Origin: Eggerthellaceae bacterium UBA5906
Lineage (GTDB): Bacteria; Actinomycetota; Coriobacteriia; Coriobacteriales; Eggerthellaceae
DNA length: 13,066 nt
Direction: 5' to 3'
Assembly: GCA_002431805.1 (NCBI GenBank)
Contig: DJEE01000145.1
Span: forward strand, 4,140-17,205
This document shows positions 1 through 5,169 of this stretch, one piece after another (position 1 is the first letter of the stretch; each line of letters begins with the position of its first letter). The translations under genes were made by a program, and so were the position numbers. The notes under the pieces were generated by a model, which ran no database searches, was not told the origin of the DNA, and was given only the letters and a program-made list of their open reading frames with translations.

Positions 1-231
1 CACGCGCAGCCCCGCCGCAACCGCATCGGTCAAAAACGCATCGAACACGGTAACGGCCTCGGCGCTCGGCGACGCCTTATCGTAAATATCGCCTGCAATC
101 AGCAACGCGCTGACCTGGCGCTTCGCAGCAATATCCAAAATCTGCCGCAAAATAAACCGCTGATCGTCCAACATCGACATGCCATTAACGCGCTTGCCAA
201 TATGCAAATCAGAAACATGCAGCACCCTCAT
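1..231 (-). CDS. sbcD: SbcD nuclease subunit, N-terminal part (cut by window edge)
   Basis: The first 77 codons of a minus-strand gene that continues beyond base 1. SbcD is the Mre11-like metallophosphoesterase subunit of the SbcCD complex, a cytoplasmic nuclease that opens hairpins and processes DNA ends and inverted repeats. The protein begins MRVLHVSDLHIGKR, which carries phosphoesterase motif I (D8-x-H10), and has motif II as GDIYD at residues 47-51; both supply metal ligands in the family. The ATG at 231 is preceded by GAAAGG about 9 bases upstream. The conserved DLHIG and GDIYD spacing fits full-length SbcD, so this is a genuine N-terminus and not a fragment inside the window. The partner sbcC would normally lie immediately downstream, outside the window. 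An alternative Mre11/Rad50-type name is possible but equivalent. Confidence 0.9.
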   Translation of the reverse strand, partial: MRVLHVSDLHIGKRVNGMSMLDDQRFILRQILDIAAKRQVSALLIAGDIYDKASPSAEAVTVFDAFLTDAVAAGLRV

Positions 232-325
232 ACCGCTACCCTTTCGCCCAAAATACCACGCAGTAACACCGCAACCGGCGCAAGATACCAACCGAACAAC
301 AGCTTCTCACAACCGCTTTCACCAG

Positions 326-345
326 CTGTCCCACGCACAGGACAG
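326..345. other. Short inverted repeat between two co-directional genes
   Basis: CTGTCC (326-331) and GGACAG (340-345) form a 6-bp stem with an 8-base loop in the 137-bp gap between sbcD and the next minus-strand gene. A T-run follows on the plus strand (from 352), which would suit a plus-strand terminator, but no plus-strand gene ends here. For the minus-strand gene ending at 369 there is no T-run after the hairpin, so it is not a convincing terminator for that gene. Confidence 0.3.
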
Positions 346-368
346 TAACCATTTTTTCTCGCAAGAAC

Positions 369-1091
369 TTACAGGTAATCGCGCACAGCCGTTATCACAT
401 CGCCATTGATCTGGCGAATGCGCTCGTCCGCAAACATCTCATCAATAGACATCCAGCGGCATTGCTTGCCGGCACTCGTTTGAAACGCAGCATCACTCCA
501 TTTTTCCGGCATACGCAAAACGGTCGCGCAGTACAGGCGATAATGATAGTAGCGGATCTGATTTTCGTGTTCCGCGCATTCCTTTTGCGACTCTGCATCG
601 GTAATAAATGCAATAGAGAAATCATCGCGAGGGATGTCGTATTGCTCCGACAAGTATGCCGCCAAGCGCCTCGCCTCGTCGGGAGCGGGGTCCGTCGTTT
701 TCCGATTCGGCAGAAAATCGCAGTTCCAGCCGTCGTCGTGATACAGCAAAAACCGATTGCCGAAATACTCACCGCACCCTTTGACGGCAATAAGGGAGCT
801 TCTAACTTCAGTCCTGTCCATACGTTTAATGTCCTCGAATAGCTGGCGGTCCGTATACCGGTTCCCCCTCGCCCGAAGCCATTGCTGGCACCCGTAGCAG
901 GAAAACAACAGCCCTATGATAGCCAACACAGCAAGCGCAACAGGAGGAAACCCCGCAGAAAACGCCGTAGCTATGTAGAAAATGCCCGCAACCGCATCCA
1001 CCACGCCATGCGTCACCGACAGCGAACCAATAGCGCCCCTATGAGCCAGCAGCACGTTGTTCAAATCAGATTCTTCAATGCGTAAAACCAC
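369..1091 (-). CDS. Two-TM membrane protein with degenerate Nudix-like cytoplasmic domain
   Basis: A 240-residue protein starting with GTG; a G-rich run (GAGGGGCAGGG) lies just upstream. Two hydrophobic helices are visible at about 27-47 and 50-67, separated by a tight turn (GFPP), so both termini should be cytoplasmic. The rest (about 75-240) looks like the Nudix-like domain found in two-TM effector-type proteins: a GNRFLLYHDDGW strand at 111-122, a helix at 138-150 where a Nudix box would sit, a YYHYRLYCATVL strand at 181-192, and a C-terminal WMSIDEM...NGDVITAV segment. The Nudix box glutamates are not recognisable (the helix reads RRLAAYLSEQ), so hydrolase activity is doubtful and a ligand-binding role is possible. 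Similar 2TM-Nudix proteins occur in CBASS loci, but no cyclic-nucleotide synthase is seen here. The family assignment is by eye and tentative; gene reality is well supported. Confidence 0.6.
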   Translation of the reverse strand: MVLRIEESDLNNVLLAHRGAIGSLSVTHGVVDAVAGIFYIATAFSAGFPPVALAVLAIIGLLFSCYGCQQWLRARGNRYTDRQLFEDIKRMDRTEVRSSLIAVKGCGEYFGNRFLLYHDDGWNCDFLPNRKTTDPAPDEARRLAAYLSEQYDIPRDDFSIAFITDAESQKECAEHENQIRYYHYRLYCATVLRMPEKWSDAAFQTSAGKQCRWMSIDEMFADERIRQINGDVITAVRDYL

Positions 1092-1190
1092 AACGCCCTG
1101 CCCCTCTACTTGGCAAACGATGCCGCATTCGACACGTCACTAAAGAGTACGTTTATGCCATCAAGCGCACTTCAAAGCCCCATCGCTACG

Positions 1191-1305
1191 CCCAAGTATA
1201 GAAAGCTAACCTTGCAGACATTTTGCGGATGTGGCTATTTGGAACATGCAAAATCTTGCAGCATTGCCCACTTCGCGCCAAGCAAGCGCGCATCCCTTTG
1301 CACGC
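1191..1305. repeat. 115-bp dispersed repeat, copy 1
   Basis: This stretch matches 3867-3981 in the same orientation with about 107 of 115 bases identical and no gaps; the shared block starts CCCAAGTATAGAAAGCTAAC and ends CACGC. Both copies lie upstream of genes. Read on the minus strand it can be translated without stops in both copies, giving the shared peptide LARSGQCCKI, but no convincing gene start or ribosome binding site supports this. On the minus strand copy 1 can form TGCAA-GATT-TTGCA, though copy 2 has an uncompensated change in that stem. It could be a non-autonomous mobile element, a structured RNA or an old duplication. Confidence 0.85.
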
Positions 1306-1410
1306 CAGATGTTGCACCTCACGCAAAGAGCACCAGAGCATTAGCTTGCAGCTAACAACCGCGCTCGCACCTCGTAGTAAAATTAGCGAAACGTAACTCA
1401 ACCCGTATAC

Positions 1411-1415
1411 GGAGG
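1411..1415 (+). promoter_or_regulatory. Ribosome binding site GGAGG for the DUF262 gene
   Basis: GGAGG lies 8 bases before the ATG at 1424 and fixes the start of the nuclease gene. It is one of the few perfect Shine-Dalgarno cores in the window. Confidence 0.8.
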
Positions 1416-1423
1416 CGCCCCCT

Positions 1424-3160
1424 ATGTCCAAACTTAACATCGATCAAAAATCGATAAGGGAACTTCTCACCGATAAAAGATCCGACTTCCTTATCCCCGA
1501 TTATCAGAGACCCTACGCATGGGGTGAGGACGAATGCGCCACACTATGGGATGACCTGTTCGCCTTCGCGTTCCCTGGCGATGATTACGAAGGTTTTGAC
1601 AGTACCTCGGATGAGTACTTTCTGGGACCCATCGTCACTTTCAAAAATAGCAGAGGACAACTCGAAATTATCGATGGTCAGCAACGTTTAACTACCATCA
1701 TGCTGCTGCTTCGTGCGTTCTACGACAAATTCACCAACATGAAGGATACGCAATCGCGTAAAATGCGCGAAGCTATAGCTCGCTGCGTTTGGAAAACTGA
1801 CGAGTTCGACGAACCTGATATGAAACAACTCAAAATCGACTCCGAAGTTGCATCGGACAACGATAAAAGCGAGTTCCTTGAAATTTTGCGCACAGGCAAC
1901 ATCGGCGCAGACTGGAAAAGCACCTATGCCCGTAACTTCTCTTTTTTCCAACAGAAAATCGAAATGCTCGTAAGCGAATGGCCAACCTATACCGTCTACA
2001 TGGCCACACGCGTAATCAACAACGTAATACTGCTGCCCATCGAGGCAGAATCTCAAGACACGGCGCTTAGGATCTTCTCAACATTAAACGATCGCGGCCT
2101 GCCTCTGTCCGATGCCGATATTTTCAAAAGTCAATTCTACAAGCATTACTCCGACCTTGGGCAAAAGGATGAATTCATCCAACGCTGGAAAGCGCTTGAA
2201 GCGGGCACCAAAGCCATTTTCCATCCCATGCGCGGCACGCCCATGGACGAGCTTTTCACTCGCTATATGTATTACCGACGCGCGAAAAAAGGCATTCGCG
2301 ACACCACAACGGCATCGCTACGCGATTTTTTCAGCGCAGACAGCTACAGCATGCTCAAAGAGGATGCAACGCTTGAAGAGCTTGAAGCGCTCCTCAGATT
2401 CTGGGAAAAAATCGACAGCCAAGAGGGGTTTAGCGAGCGAGTACTACGCCGTCTGTTCGTCTTAAACTACGCACCTAACGGTATGTGGACCTATCTTTTA
2501 AGCGTATGGTTCCTAGTAAACCGTGACGAAAACGATGAACTTGACGATGATACGCTTTATAAGTTCCTGAACAAAATCACCGCTTTTATCTTCGCTTACG
2601 CTATCGAGCGCCCTGGCGTAAACGCCCTACGCACACCCGTATATCCCGAAATGGTCAATATCGTTGAAGGCAGACCAGTAGAATTCCCCAACCATCACTT
2701 CGATCGTTCAAGCATAGCCGAGCGATTCCGCACGTATGTGTTCACCAATGGAAGGCCCGTCACCAAGTCTATCCTTACTTGGTGGGCTTATAACAATTCC
2801 AACCAGCCCCTTATGGACCTGGATACAACATTGGAAATCGAGCATATTTACGCTAAAAAGCGCAATGAGGTCGCACCTCTTAAAAATCGCGCGAATCTAG
2901 AAGCCCTGGGCAATAAGGCATTGCTGGAGAAACGCTTAAACATTCGCGCAGCAGATTACAAATTCTCCGACAAGCGCAAATACTACGAAGGATTTGTCGA
3001 TGGAAATGGGAAGGAAAGGCCAGGTACCAAAATCGCGGAGCTCAAACAATTGGCACAAACAATGGACGATTTTAAGGAGATAGATATCGAATCCCGCACA
3101 AATAAGATAATCGACGCATTCGTCAAGTATCTCAACGACAATGAGCTTCTAGAACTATAG
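1424..3160 (+). CDS. DUF262-DUF1524 nuclease, GmrSD/type IV restriction-like
   Basis: A 578-residue cytoplasmic protein with the two domains of GmrSD-type modification-dependent nucleases fused in one chain. The N-terminal DUF262 (ParB-like, nucleotide-binding) domain shows IPDYQRPYAW at 24-33, IDGQQRLTT at 83-91 and FSTLNDRGLPLSDADIFK at 218-235, all hallmarks of the family. The C-terminal DUF1524 (HNH, His-Me finger) domain shows EIEHI at 471-475 and ALGNKALLEKRLN at 494-506 followed by a KRKYYEGF segment; H474 is the likely catalytic histidine. Characterised relatives (GmrSD, BrxU) use NTP and cut DNA with glucosylated or otherwise modified cytosine. The gene stands alone, divergent from the 2TM-Nudix-like gene, and is visibly richer in A and T than the respiratory operon, which suggests lateral acquisition. 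Which modification it recognises, if any, cannot be read from the sequence. Confidence 0.85.
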   Translation: MSKLNIDQKSIRELLTDKRSDFLIPDYQRPYAWGEDECATLWDDLFAFAFPGDDYEGFDSTSDEYFLGPIVTFKNSRGQLEIIDGQQRLTTIMLLLRAFYDKFTNMKDTQSRKMREAIARCVWKTDEFDEPDMKQLKIDSEVASDNDKSEFLEILRTGNIGADWKSTYARNFSFFQQKIEMLVSEWPTYTVYMATRVINNVILLPIEAESQDTALRIFSTLNDRGLPLSDADIFKSQFYKHYSDLGQKDEFIQRWKALEAGTKAIFHPMRGTPMDELFTRYMYYRRAKKGIRDTTTASLRDFFSADSYSMLKEDATLEELEALLRFWEKIDSQEGFSERVLRRLFVLNYAPNGMWTYLLSVWFLVNRDENDELDDDTLYKFLNKITAFIFAYAIERPGVNALRTPVYPEMVNIVEGRPVEFPNHHFDRSSIAERFRTYVFTNGRPVTKSILTWWAYNNSNQPLMDLDTTLEIEHIYAKKRNEVAPLKNRANLEALGNKALLEKRLNIRAADYKFSDKRKYYEGFVDGNGKERPGTKIAELKQLAQTMDDFKEIDIESRTNKIIDAFVKYLNDNELLEL

Positions 3161-3172
3161 CCGCCGCATCAG

Positions 3173-3227
3173 CTCACTGTGTGCTTGCAACGTATACATG
3201 GAGCAGACAGCACAAGCACACAGTGAG
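3173..3227. terminator. Inverted repeat between convergent genes, probable bidirectional terminator
   Basis: CTCACTGTGTGCTTG (3173-3187) is perfectly complementary to CAAGCACACAGTGAG (3213-3227): a 15-bp stem with a 25-base loop. It lies just after the nuclease stop (3160) and just after the antitoxin stop (3249, opposite strand), the expected place for a shared terminator. There is no T-run on either side, so intrinsic termination is an inference from position and symmetry. Confidence 0.55.
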
Positions 3228-3248
3228 AAAGTAGTGAGGGCAATACCG

Positions 3249-3530
3249 CTACCCCTCCAAGTCTTTGCGTACCAGGTAGCGAAGGTAGTCGGAACGGCTC
3301 ATAAACAGGCTTTTCGCACGCTCATCCATGCGACGCACCTCGTCTTCCGTGTCGCGATACGTTATCGACTTCATACGCTCGCCGTACACGCACGGCCTTC
3401 CTATCAGCACGGTTTCGCCCTTCGGCCATTCGCCCGATTCATACGAATCGCCATCAGCGCGAAGCCGGGCAATTTCCGCCTCGCTCATGCCGAAAGCGTT
3501 TTTCAGATCGTCGTCAGTGACCACGGCCAT
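3249..3530 (-). CDS. Ribbon-helix-helix antitoxin (BrnA-like partner)
   Basis: A 93-residue protein. The C-terminal part reads as a ribbon-helix-helix DNA-binding fold: a strand MKSITYR at about 53-59, helix TEDEVRRMDERAKSLF at 61-76 and helix SRSDYLRYLVRKDL at 78-91. The N-terminal half is acidic and Gly/Pro-containing, typical of a toxin-wrapping segment; here it precedes the DNA-binding fold. The gene overlaps the upstream toxin gene by 17 bases (toxin stop at 3514, antitoxin start at 3530). GGAGG sits 5 bases before the ATG, a strong ribosome site. The product should neutralise the toxin and, as in most such modules, repress the shared promoter at 3817-3845. Toxin-first order matches BrnTA and HigBA-type operons. 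Confidence 0.7.
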   Translation of the reverse strand: MAVVTDDDLKNAFGMSEAEIARLRADGDSYESGEWPKGETVLIGRPCVYGERMKSITYRDTEDEVRRMDERAKSLFMSRSDYLRYLVRKDLEG

Positions 3531-3795
3531 GGCTGCCTCCGTTCAAACCAAGTTCCCTGAACGCCCGCGCAGTCGGCGGCGTGTTTGCATGGAAGATCAA
3601 TACACCGAACGATTTTTTGCGGCCCACCATCTCAATCAGTCTGCCGCGCTGGTCAAATCCGATGGCAACAAAATCGACCTCGCCGCTTTCGCATCCACGC
3701 CGAGCAACTGAGATAGCGTTTTTCCACGCATGCAGCACCTGATTCTCTGACAAGCCGTGAATTAACGCATGTTCATGCACAATTAGTGCGCTCAT
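3514..3795 (-). CDS. Putative BrnT-like toxin of a toxin-antitoxin pair
   Basis: A 93-residue protein from ATG 3795. Visible features are IHGLS at 12-16, AWKNA at 24-28, then DFVAIGFDQRGRLIEMVGR at 41-59 and LIFHANTPPTARAF at 66-79: a small alpha-beta protein whose central strands and GRLIE...GR pattern recall the BrnT/RelE-like ribonuclease fold. Lacking the canonical BrnT N-terminus, it is called BrnT-like only. The frame stays open upstream to 4095, but that extension runs through the 115-bp repeat and the promoter, so the start at 3795 is preferred. Transcription from TTGAGG-17-TATAAT leaves a leader of roughly 15 bases with no recognisable ribosome site, while the overlapping antitoxin has GGAGG; this should keep toxin synthesis below antitoxin. 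Toxicity is inferred from context. Confidence 0.6.
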   Translation of the reverse strand: MSALIVHEHALIHGLSENQVLHAWKNAISVARRGCESGEVDFVAIGFDQRGRLIEMVGRKKSFGVLIFHANTPPTARAFRELGLNGGSHGRGH

Positions 3796-3816
3796 ATGGA
3801 ACAACTTTTGTCTTGC

Positions 3817-3845
3817 ATTATACGACCACCCCGTTTGAACCTCAA
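3817..3845 (-). promoter_or_regulatory. Promoter of the BrnT-like toxin-antitoxin operon
   Basis: On the minus strand TTGAGG (3845-3840) is followed after exactly 17 bases by a consensus TATAAT (3822-3817). Transcription would begin near 3810, only about 15 bases before the toxin ATG. This is the best sigma-70-type promoter match in the window. Confidence 0.75.
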
Positions 3846-3866
3846 GTACGCCCACATGCCAACGCA

Positions 3867-3981
3867 CCCAAGTATAGAAAGCTAACCTTGCAGACATTTT
3901 GCAGATGTGGCTGTTTGGAACATGCGAAATCTTGCAACATTGCCCACTTCGCGCCAAGCGAGTGCGCATCCCCCTGCACGC
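3867..3981. repeat. 115-bp dispersed repeat, copy 2
   Basis: Second copy of the repeat at 1191-1305, same orientation, about 93% identical with only substitutions. It ends just before an alternating CG tract and starts about 20 bases upstream of the -35 box of the toxin promoter. Its presence in two unrelated promoter-proximal positions argues for a dispersed element and not a tandem duplication. Confidence 0.85.
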
Positions 3982-4003
3982 TCGCGCGCGCACGCCAGGA
4001 CGC

Positions 4004-4044
4004 ATGTGACAGGGGGCGGCCGAGTTGTCACATTCCGCCCCTCG
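4004..4044. repeat. REP-like palindromic element, member 1
   Basis: ATGTGACA (4004-4011) is mirrored by TGTCACAT (4026-4033), and the G-rich GGGGCGG that follows the left arm is mirrored by CCGCCCC after the right arm. The layout TGNGACA, G-rich centre, TGTCNCA-TT matches the elements at 4552, 6941, 9229 and 10807, so it is counted as a diverged member of that family. Confidence 0.6.
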
Positions 4045-4118
4045 CAGCGCATGAGGCCTTGCGGAAAATCGCCGATAATGCACCCACGCAGCCATTGCGC
4101 AACAAATCAGTCGTTGCC

Positions 4119-4148
4119 TTGCCGTTACCGAAAACGCGGTGCTATACG
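4119..4148 (+). promoter_or_regulatory. Possible promoter of the 37-residue micro-ORF
   Basis: TTGCCG (4119-4124) and TATACG (4143-4148) are separated by 18 bases and lie about 65 bases before the micro-ORF start. Both boxes are imperfect, so this is only a candidate. Confidence 0.35.
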
Positions 4149-4214
4149 CGTAGAATACGACGAACCAGCAAAGTCCGACGTGGGCGGCGCTTCTTGCGAG
4201 AGGAGTGATCGCCT

Positions 4215-4328
4215 ATGGATCTAATCTACGAAAACCTCGACCACCTGGCCGATCTGGCAACAGTGCTCGGGCTGATCCTTGCACTGATCGAGGCGTATAA
4301 ACGGCAACGGATGGGGCGGAAGAAGTAG
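4215..4328 (+). CDS. Small single-TM protein, 37 residues, unknown function
   Basis: A complete micro-ORF from ATG 4215 to TAG 4326-4328. AGAGGAG (4199-4205) sits 9 bases before the ATG, a good ribosome site. The peptide starts MDLIYENLDHL, has one hydrophobic helix at about 11-27 (LADLATVLGLILALIEA) and ends in a strongly basic tail (YKRQRMGRKK). A short acidic head, one helix and a cationic tail are shared with small holin-like and type I toxin peptides and with many small regulatory membrane proteins; no family is recognised with certainty. A 10-bp hairpin begins right at the stop codon, so the gene looks like an independent short transcription unit. It lies convergent to mscL, but no functional link is shown. 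Good RBS, terminator-like hairpin and a sensible membrane peptide support it as real. Confidence 0.6.
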   Translation: MDLIYENLDHLADLATVLGLILALIEAYKRQRMGRKK

Positions 4329-4354
4329 TCGAGCCGGGTAGGAGCCCGGCTCGA
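4329..4354 (+). terminator. Hairpin directly after the micro-ORF
   Basis: TCGAGCCGGG (4329-4338) pairs perfectly with CCCGGCTCGA (4345-4354) around a 6-base loop. The strong GC stem immediately follows the TAG of the micro-ORF. The bases after it are ATAAC... instead of a T-run, so termination is probable but not canonical. Confidence 0.65.
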
Positions 4355-4440
4355 TAACATCGTTCACCGCGCCGCCCGCATTCTCTAAAGTTTTCACCGA
4401 CAGCAGAGACGGGCTTTGCTGGTGCAGTTGCAGTATACAA

Positions 4441-4496
4441 GCTTGCCGCACAACCACGCAAGCAGGCAAAGGTAACGAATCAGTACAACGGCAAGC
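4441..4496. other. 8-bp inverted repeat in convergent intergenic region
   Basis: GCTTGCCG (4441-4448) and CGGCAAGC (4489-4496) are perfectly complementary with 40 bases between them, in the 276-bp gap between the micro-ORF and the 3' end of mscL. Its role is unknown; it could be an RNA stem in a 3' untranslated region. Confidence 0.35.
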
Positions 4497-4534
4497 GCTA
4501 TCGAGCTTGTCGCCCAGAAACTCCACGGTGTGGT

Positions 4535-4550
4535 TGTGCCGCGCGGCACA
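4535..4550. terminator. 16-bp perfect palindrome downstream of mscL
   Basis: TGTGCCGCGCGGCACA is perfectly self-complementary over 16 bases. It lies 55 bases beyond the mscL stop, next to a REP-like element, and may help end mscL transcription. No T-run is present. A protein-binding dyad is the alternative. Confidence 0.4.
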
Positions 4551-4551
4551 C

Positions 4552-4588
4552 TGCGACAGATCGTAGGGGTCGGGTGGATTGTCGCATT
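4552..4588. repeat. REP-like palindromic element, member 2
   Basis: TGCGACA (4552-4558) is mirrored by TGTCGCA (4580-4586), followed by TT. The 21-base centre contains GGGGTCGGGT, the core also seen at 6941, 9229, 9276 and 10807. It lies just past the 3' end of mscL. Confidence 0.65.
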
Positions 4589-4604
4589 TCGCCCTAATGC
4601 CGCG

Positions 4605-5048
4605 CTAGTTCGCTTTTGCGGGCTCGTCGAACGCTGCCGCGCAGTGCGGACAACGCGTGGCGCCCTCCTTCACCTCTTCCAGGCAGAACGGGCACGTGGG
4701 AGCTGCCTTCGGAGCCTCTTCTTCCTTGCCCGTGAGCTTCTCGCCGATGTTCTGCGCTTTGTTCACGGCTTTCACCAGCACAAACACCACGAACGCCACA
4801 ATGATGAAGTTGATGCATGCGCTGATGAACGCGCCGAAATCGATGTCGGTGCCGGGCACCACCAGGCCGGAAATGGTATCCGCGCCGCCGCCGGCAATCA
4901 CCGAGATCAGCGGGTTGATGATGCTGGTGGTCAGCGCCGTCACGATGGACGTGAACGCACCGCCGATGATAACGCCAACGGCCAGGTCCATCACGTTGCC
5001 GCGGTTGATGAACTCCTTGAACTCGCTTAGAAACTTCTTCACGGGCAT
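4605..5048 (-). CDS. mscL: Large-conductance mechanosensitive channel MscL with C-terminal zinc ribbon
   Basis: A 147-residue inner-membrane channel that opens under membrane tension to release solutes after osmotic downshock. The N-terminal amphipathic segment FLSEFKEFINRGNVMDLAVG (6-25) is the MscL signature; TM1 spans about 15-45 (DLAVGVIIGGAF...) and TM2 about 72-97 (GAFISACINFIIVAFVVF), with the periplasmic loop between. Unlike E. coli MscL, whose C-terminus is a helical bundle, this one ends after KLTGKEEE in a short linker and a zinc ribbon, C119PFC122 and C133PHC136. Start ATG 5048 is chosen over an upstream in-frame start because GAGGAAGG lies immediately before it and the MscL homology begins there. 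A GC-rich hairpin (5059-5081) abuts the ribosome site. It appears monocistronic. Confidence 0.95.
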   Translation of the reverse strand: MPVKKFLSEFKEFINRGNVMDLAVGVIIGGAFTSIVTALTTSIINPLISVIAGGGADTISGLVVPGTDIDFGAFISACINFIIVAFVVFVLVKAVNKAQNIGEKLTGKEEEAPKAAPTCPFCLEEVKEGATRCPHCAAAFDEPAKAN

Positions 5049-5058
5049 CCCCTTCCTC

Positions 5059-5081
5059 GCGCGGCGCAGCCCCCGCCGCGC
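5059..5081 (-). promoter_or_regulatory. GC-rich hairpin in the mscL leader next to the ribosome site
   Basis: In the mscL leader the complementary arms GCGCGGCG (5081-5074 on the minus strand) and CGCCGCGC (5066-5059) form an 8-bp all-GC stem with a 7-base loop. The stem ends directly at GAGGAAGGGG-ATG, so it sits at the edge of the ribosome-binding region and could modulate translation. Function is inferred from position. Confidence 0.45.
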
Positions 5082-5169
5082 CTTTAAATGCAAAGTACGG
5101 CGCACATATTACACGCAACGCATCCGCCACGCCAGCCAGGGGTCAAATTTTAGAAGGCGAAAAAGCCGG

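Larger units (their letters stand above)
1092..1423. other. Divergent intergenic region carrying repeat copy 1
   Basis: A 332-bp gap between two divergent genes. It contains copy 1 of a 115-bp dispersed repeat (1191-1305) and a small inverted repeat TTAGCT-TGC-AGCTAA at 1341-1355. Just upstream of the plus-strand gene is TAAAAT (1378-1383), a possible -10 box, without a good -35 at 16-18 bases. The short reading frames here are not supported as genes. Confidence 0.6.
3796..4214. other. Intergenic region with promoter, repeat copy 2 and REP-like element
   Basis: A 419-bp gap between the divergent toxin gene and the micro-ORF. From left to right it holds the toxin promoter (3817-3845), copy 2 of the 115-bp repeat (3867-3981), a short alternating CG tract (about 3981-3992), a REP-like palindrome (4004-4044) and a weak promoter for the micro-ORF (4119-4148). 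No gene is supported inside it. Confidence 0.6.

Noticed and set aside
179..409. Plus-strand frame over the sbcD start
   Set aside because: Antisense to the clear SbcD N-terminus and lacking a ribosome site.
3796..4095. N-terminal extension of the toxin frame upstream of 3795
   Set aside because: It would place the consensus promoter and the 115-bp repeat inside the gene; family-like sequence starts at 3795.
4384..4600. Startless plus-strand frame downstream of the micro-ORF (contains VTNQYNGKRYRAC)
   Set aside because: It has no start codon or ribosome site, and runs through the palindrome and REP-like element; chance openness in GC-rich DNA is more likely.
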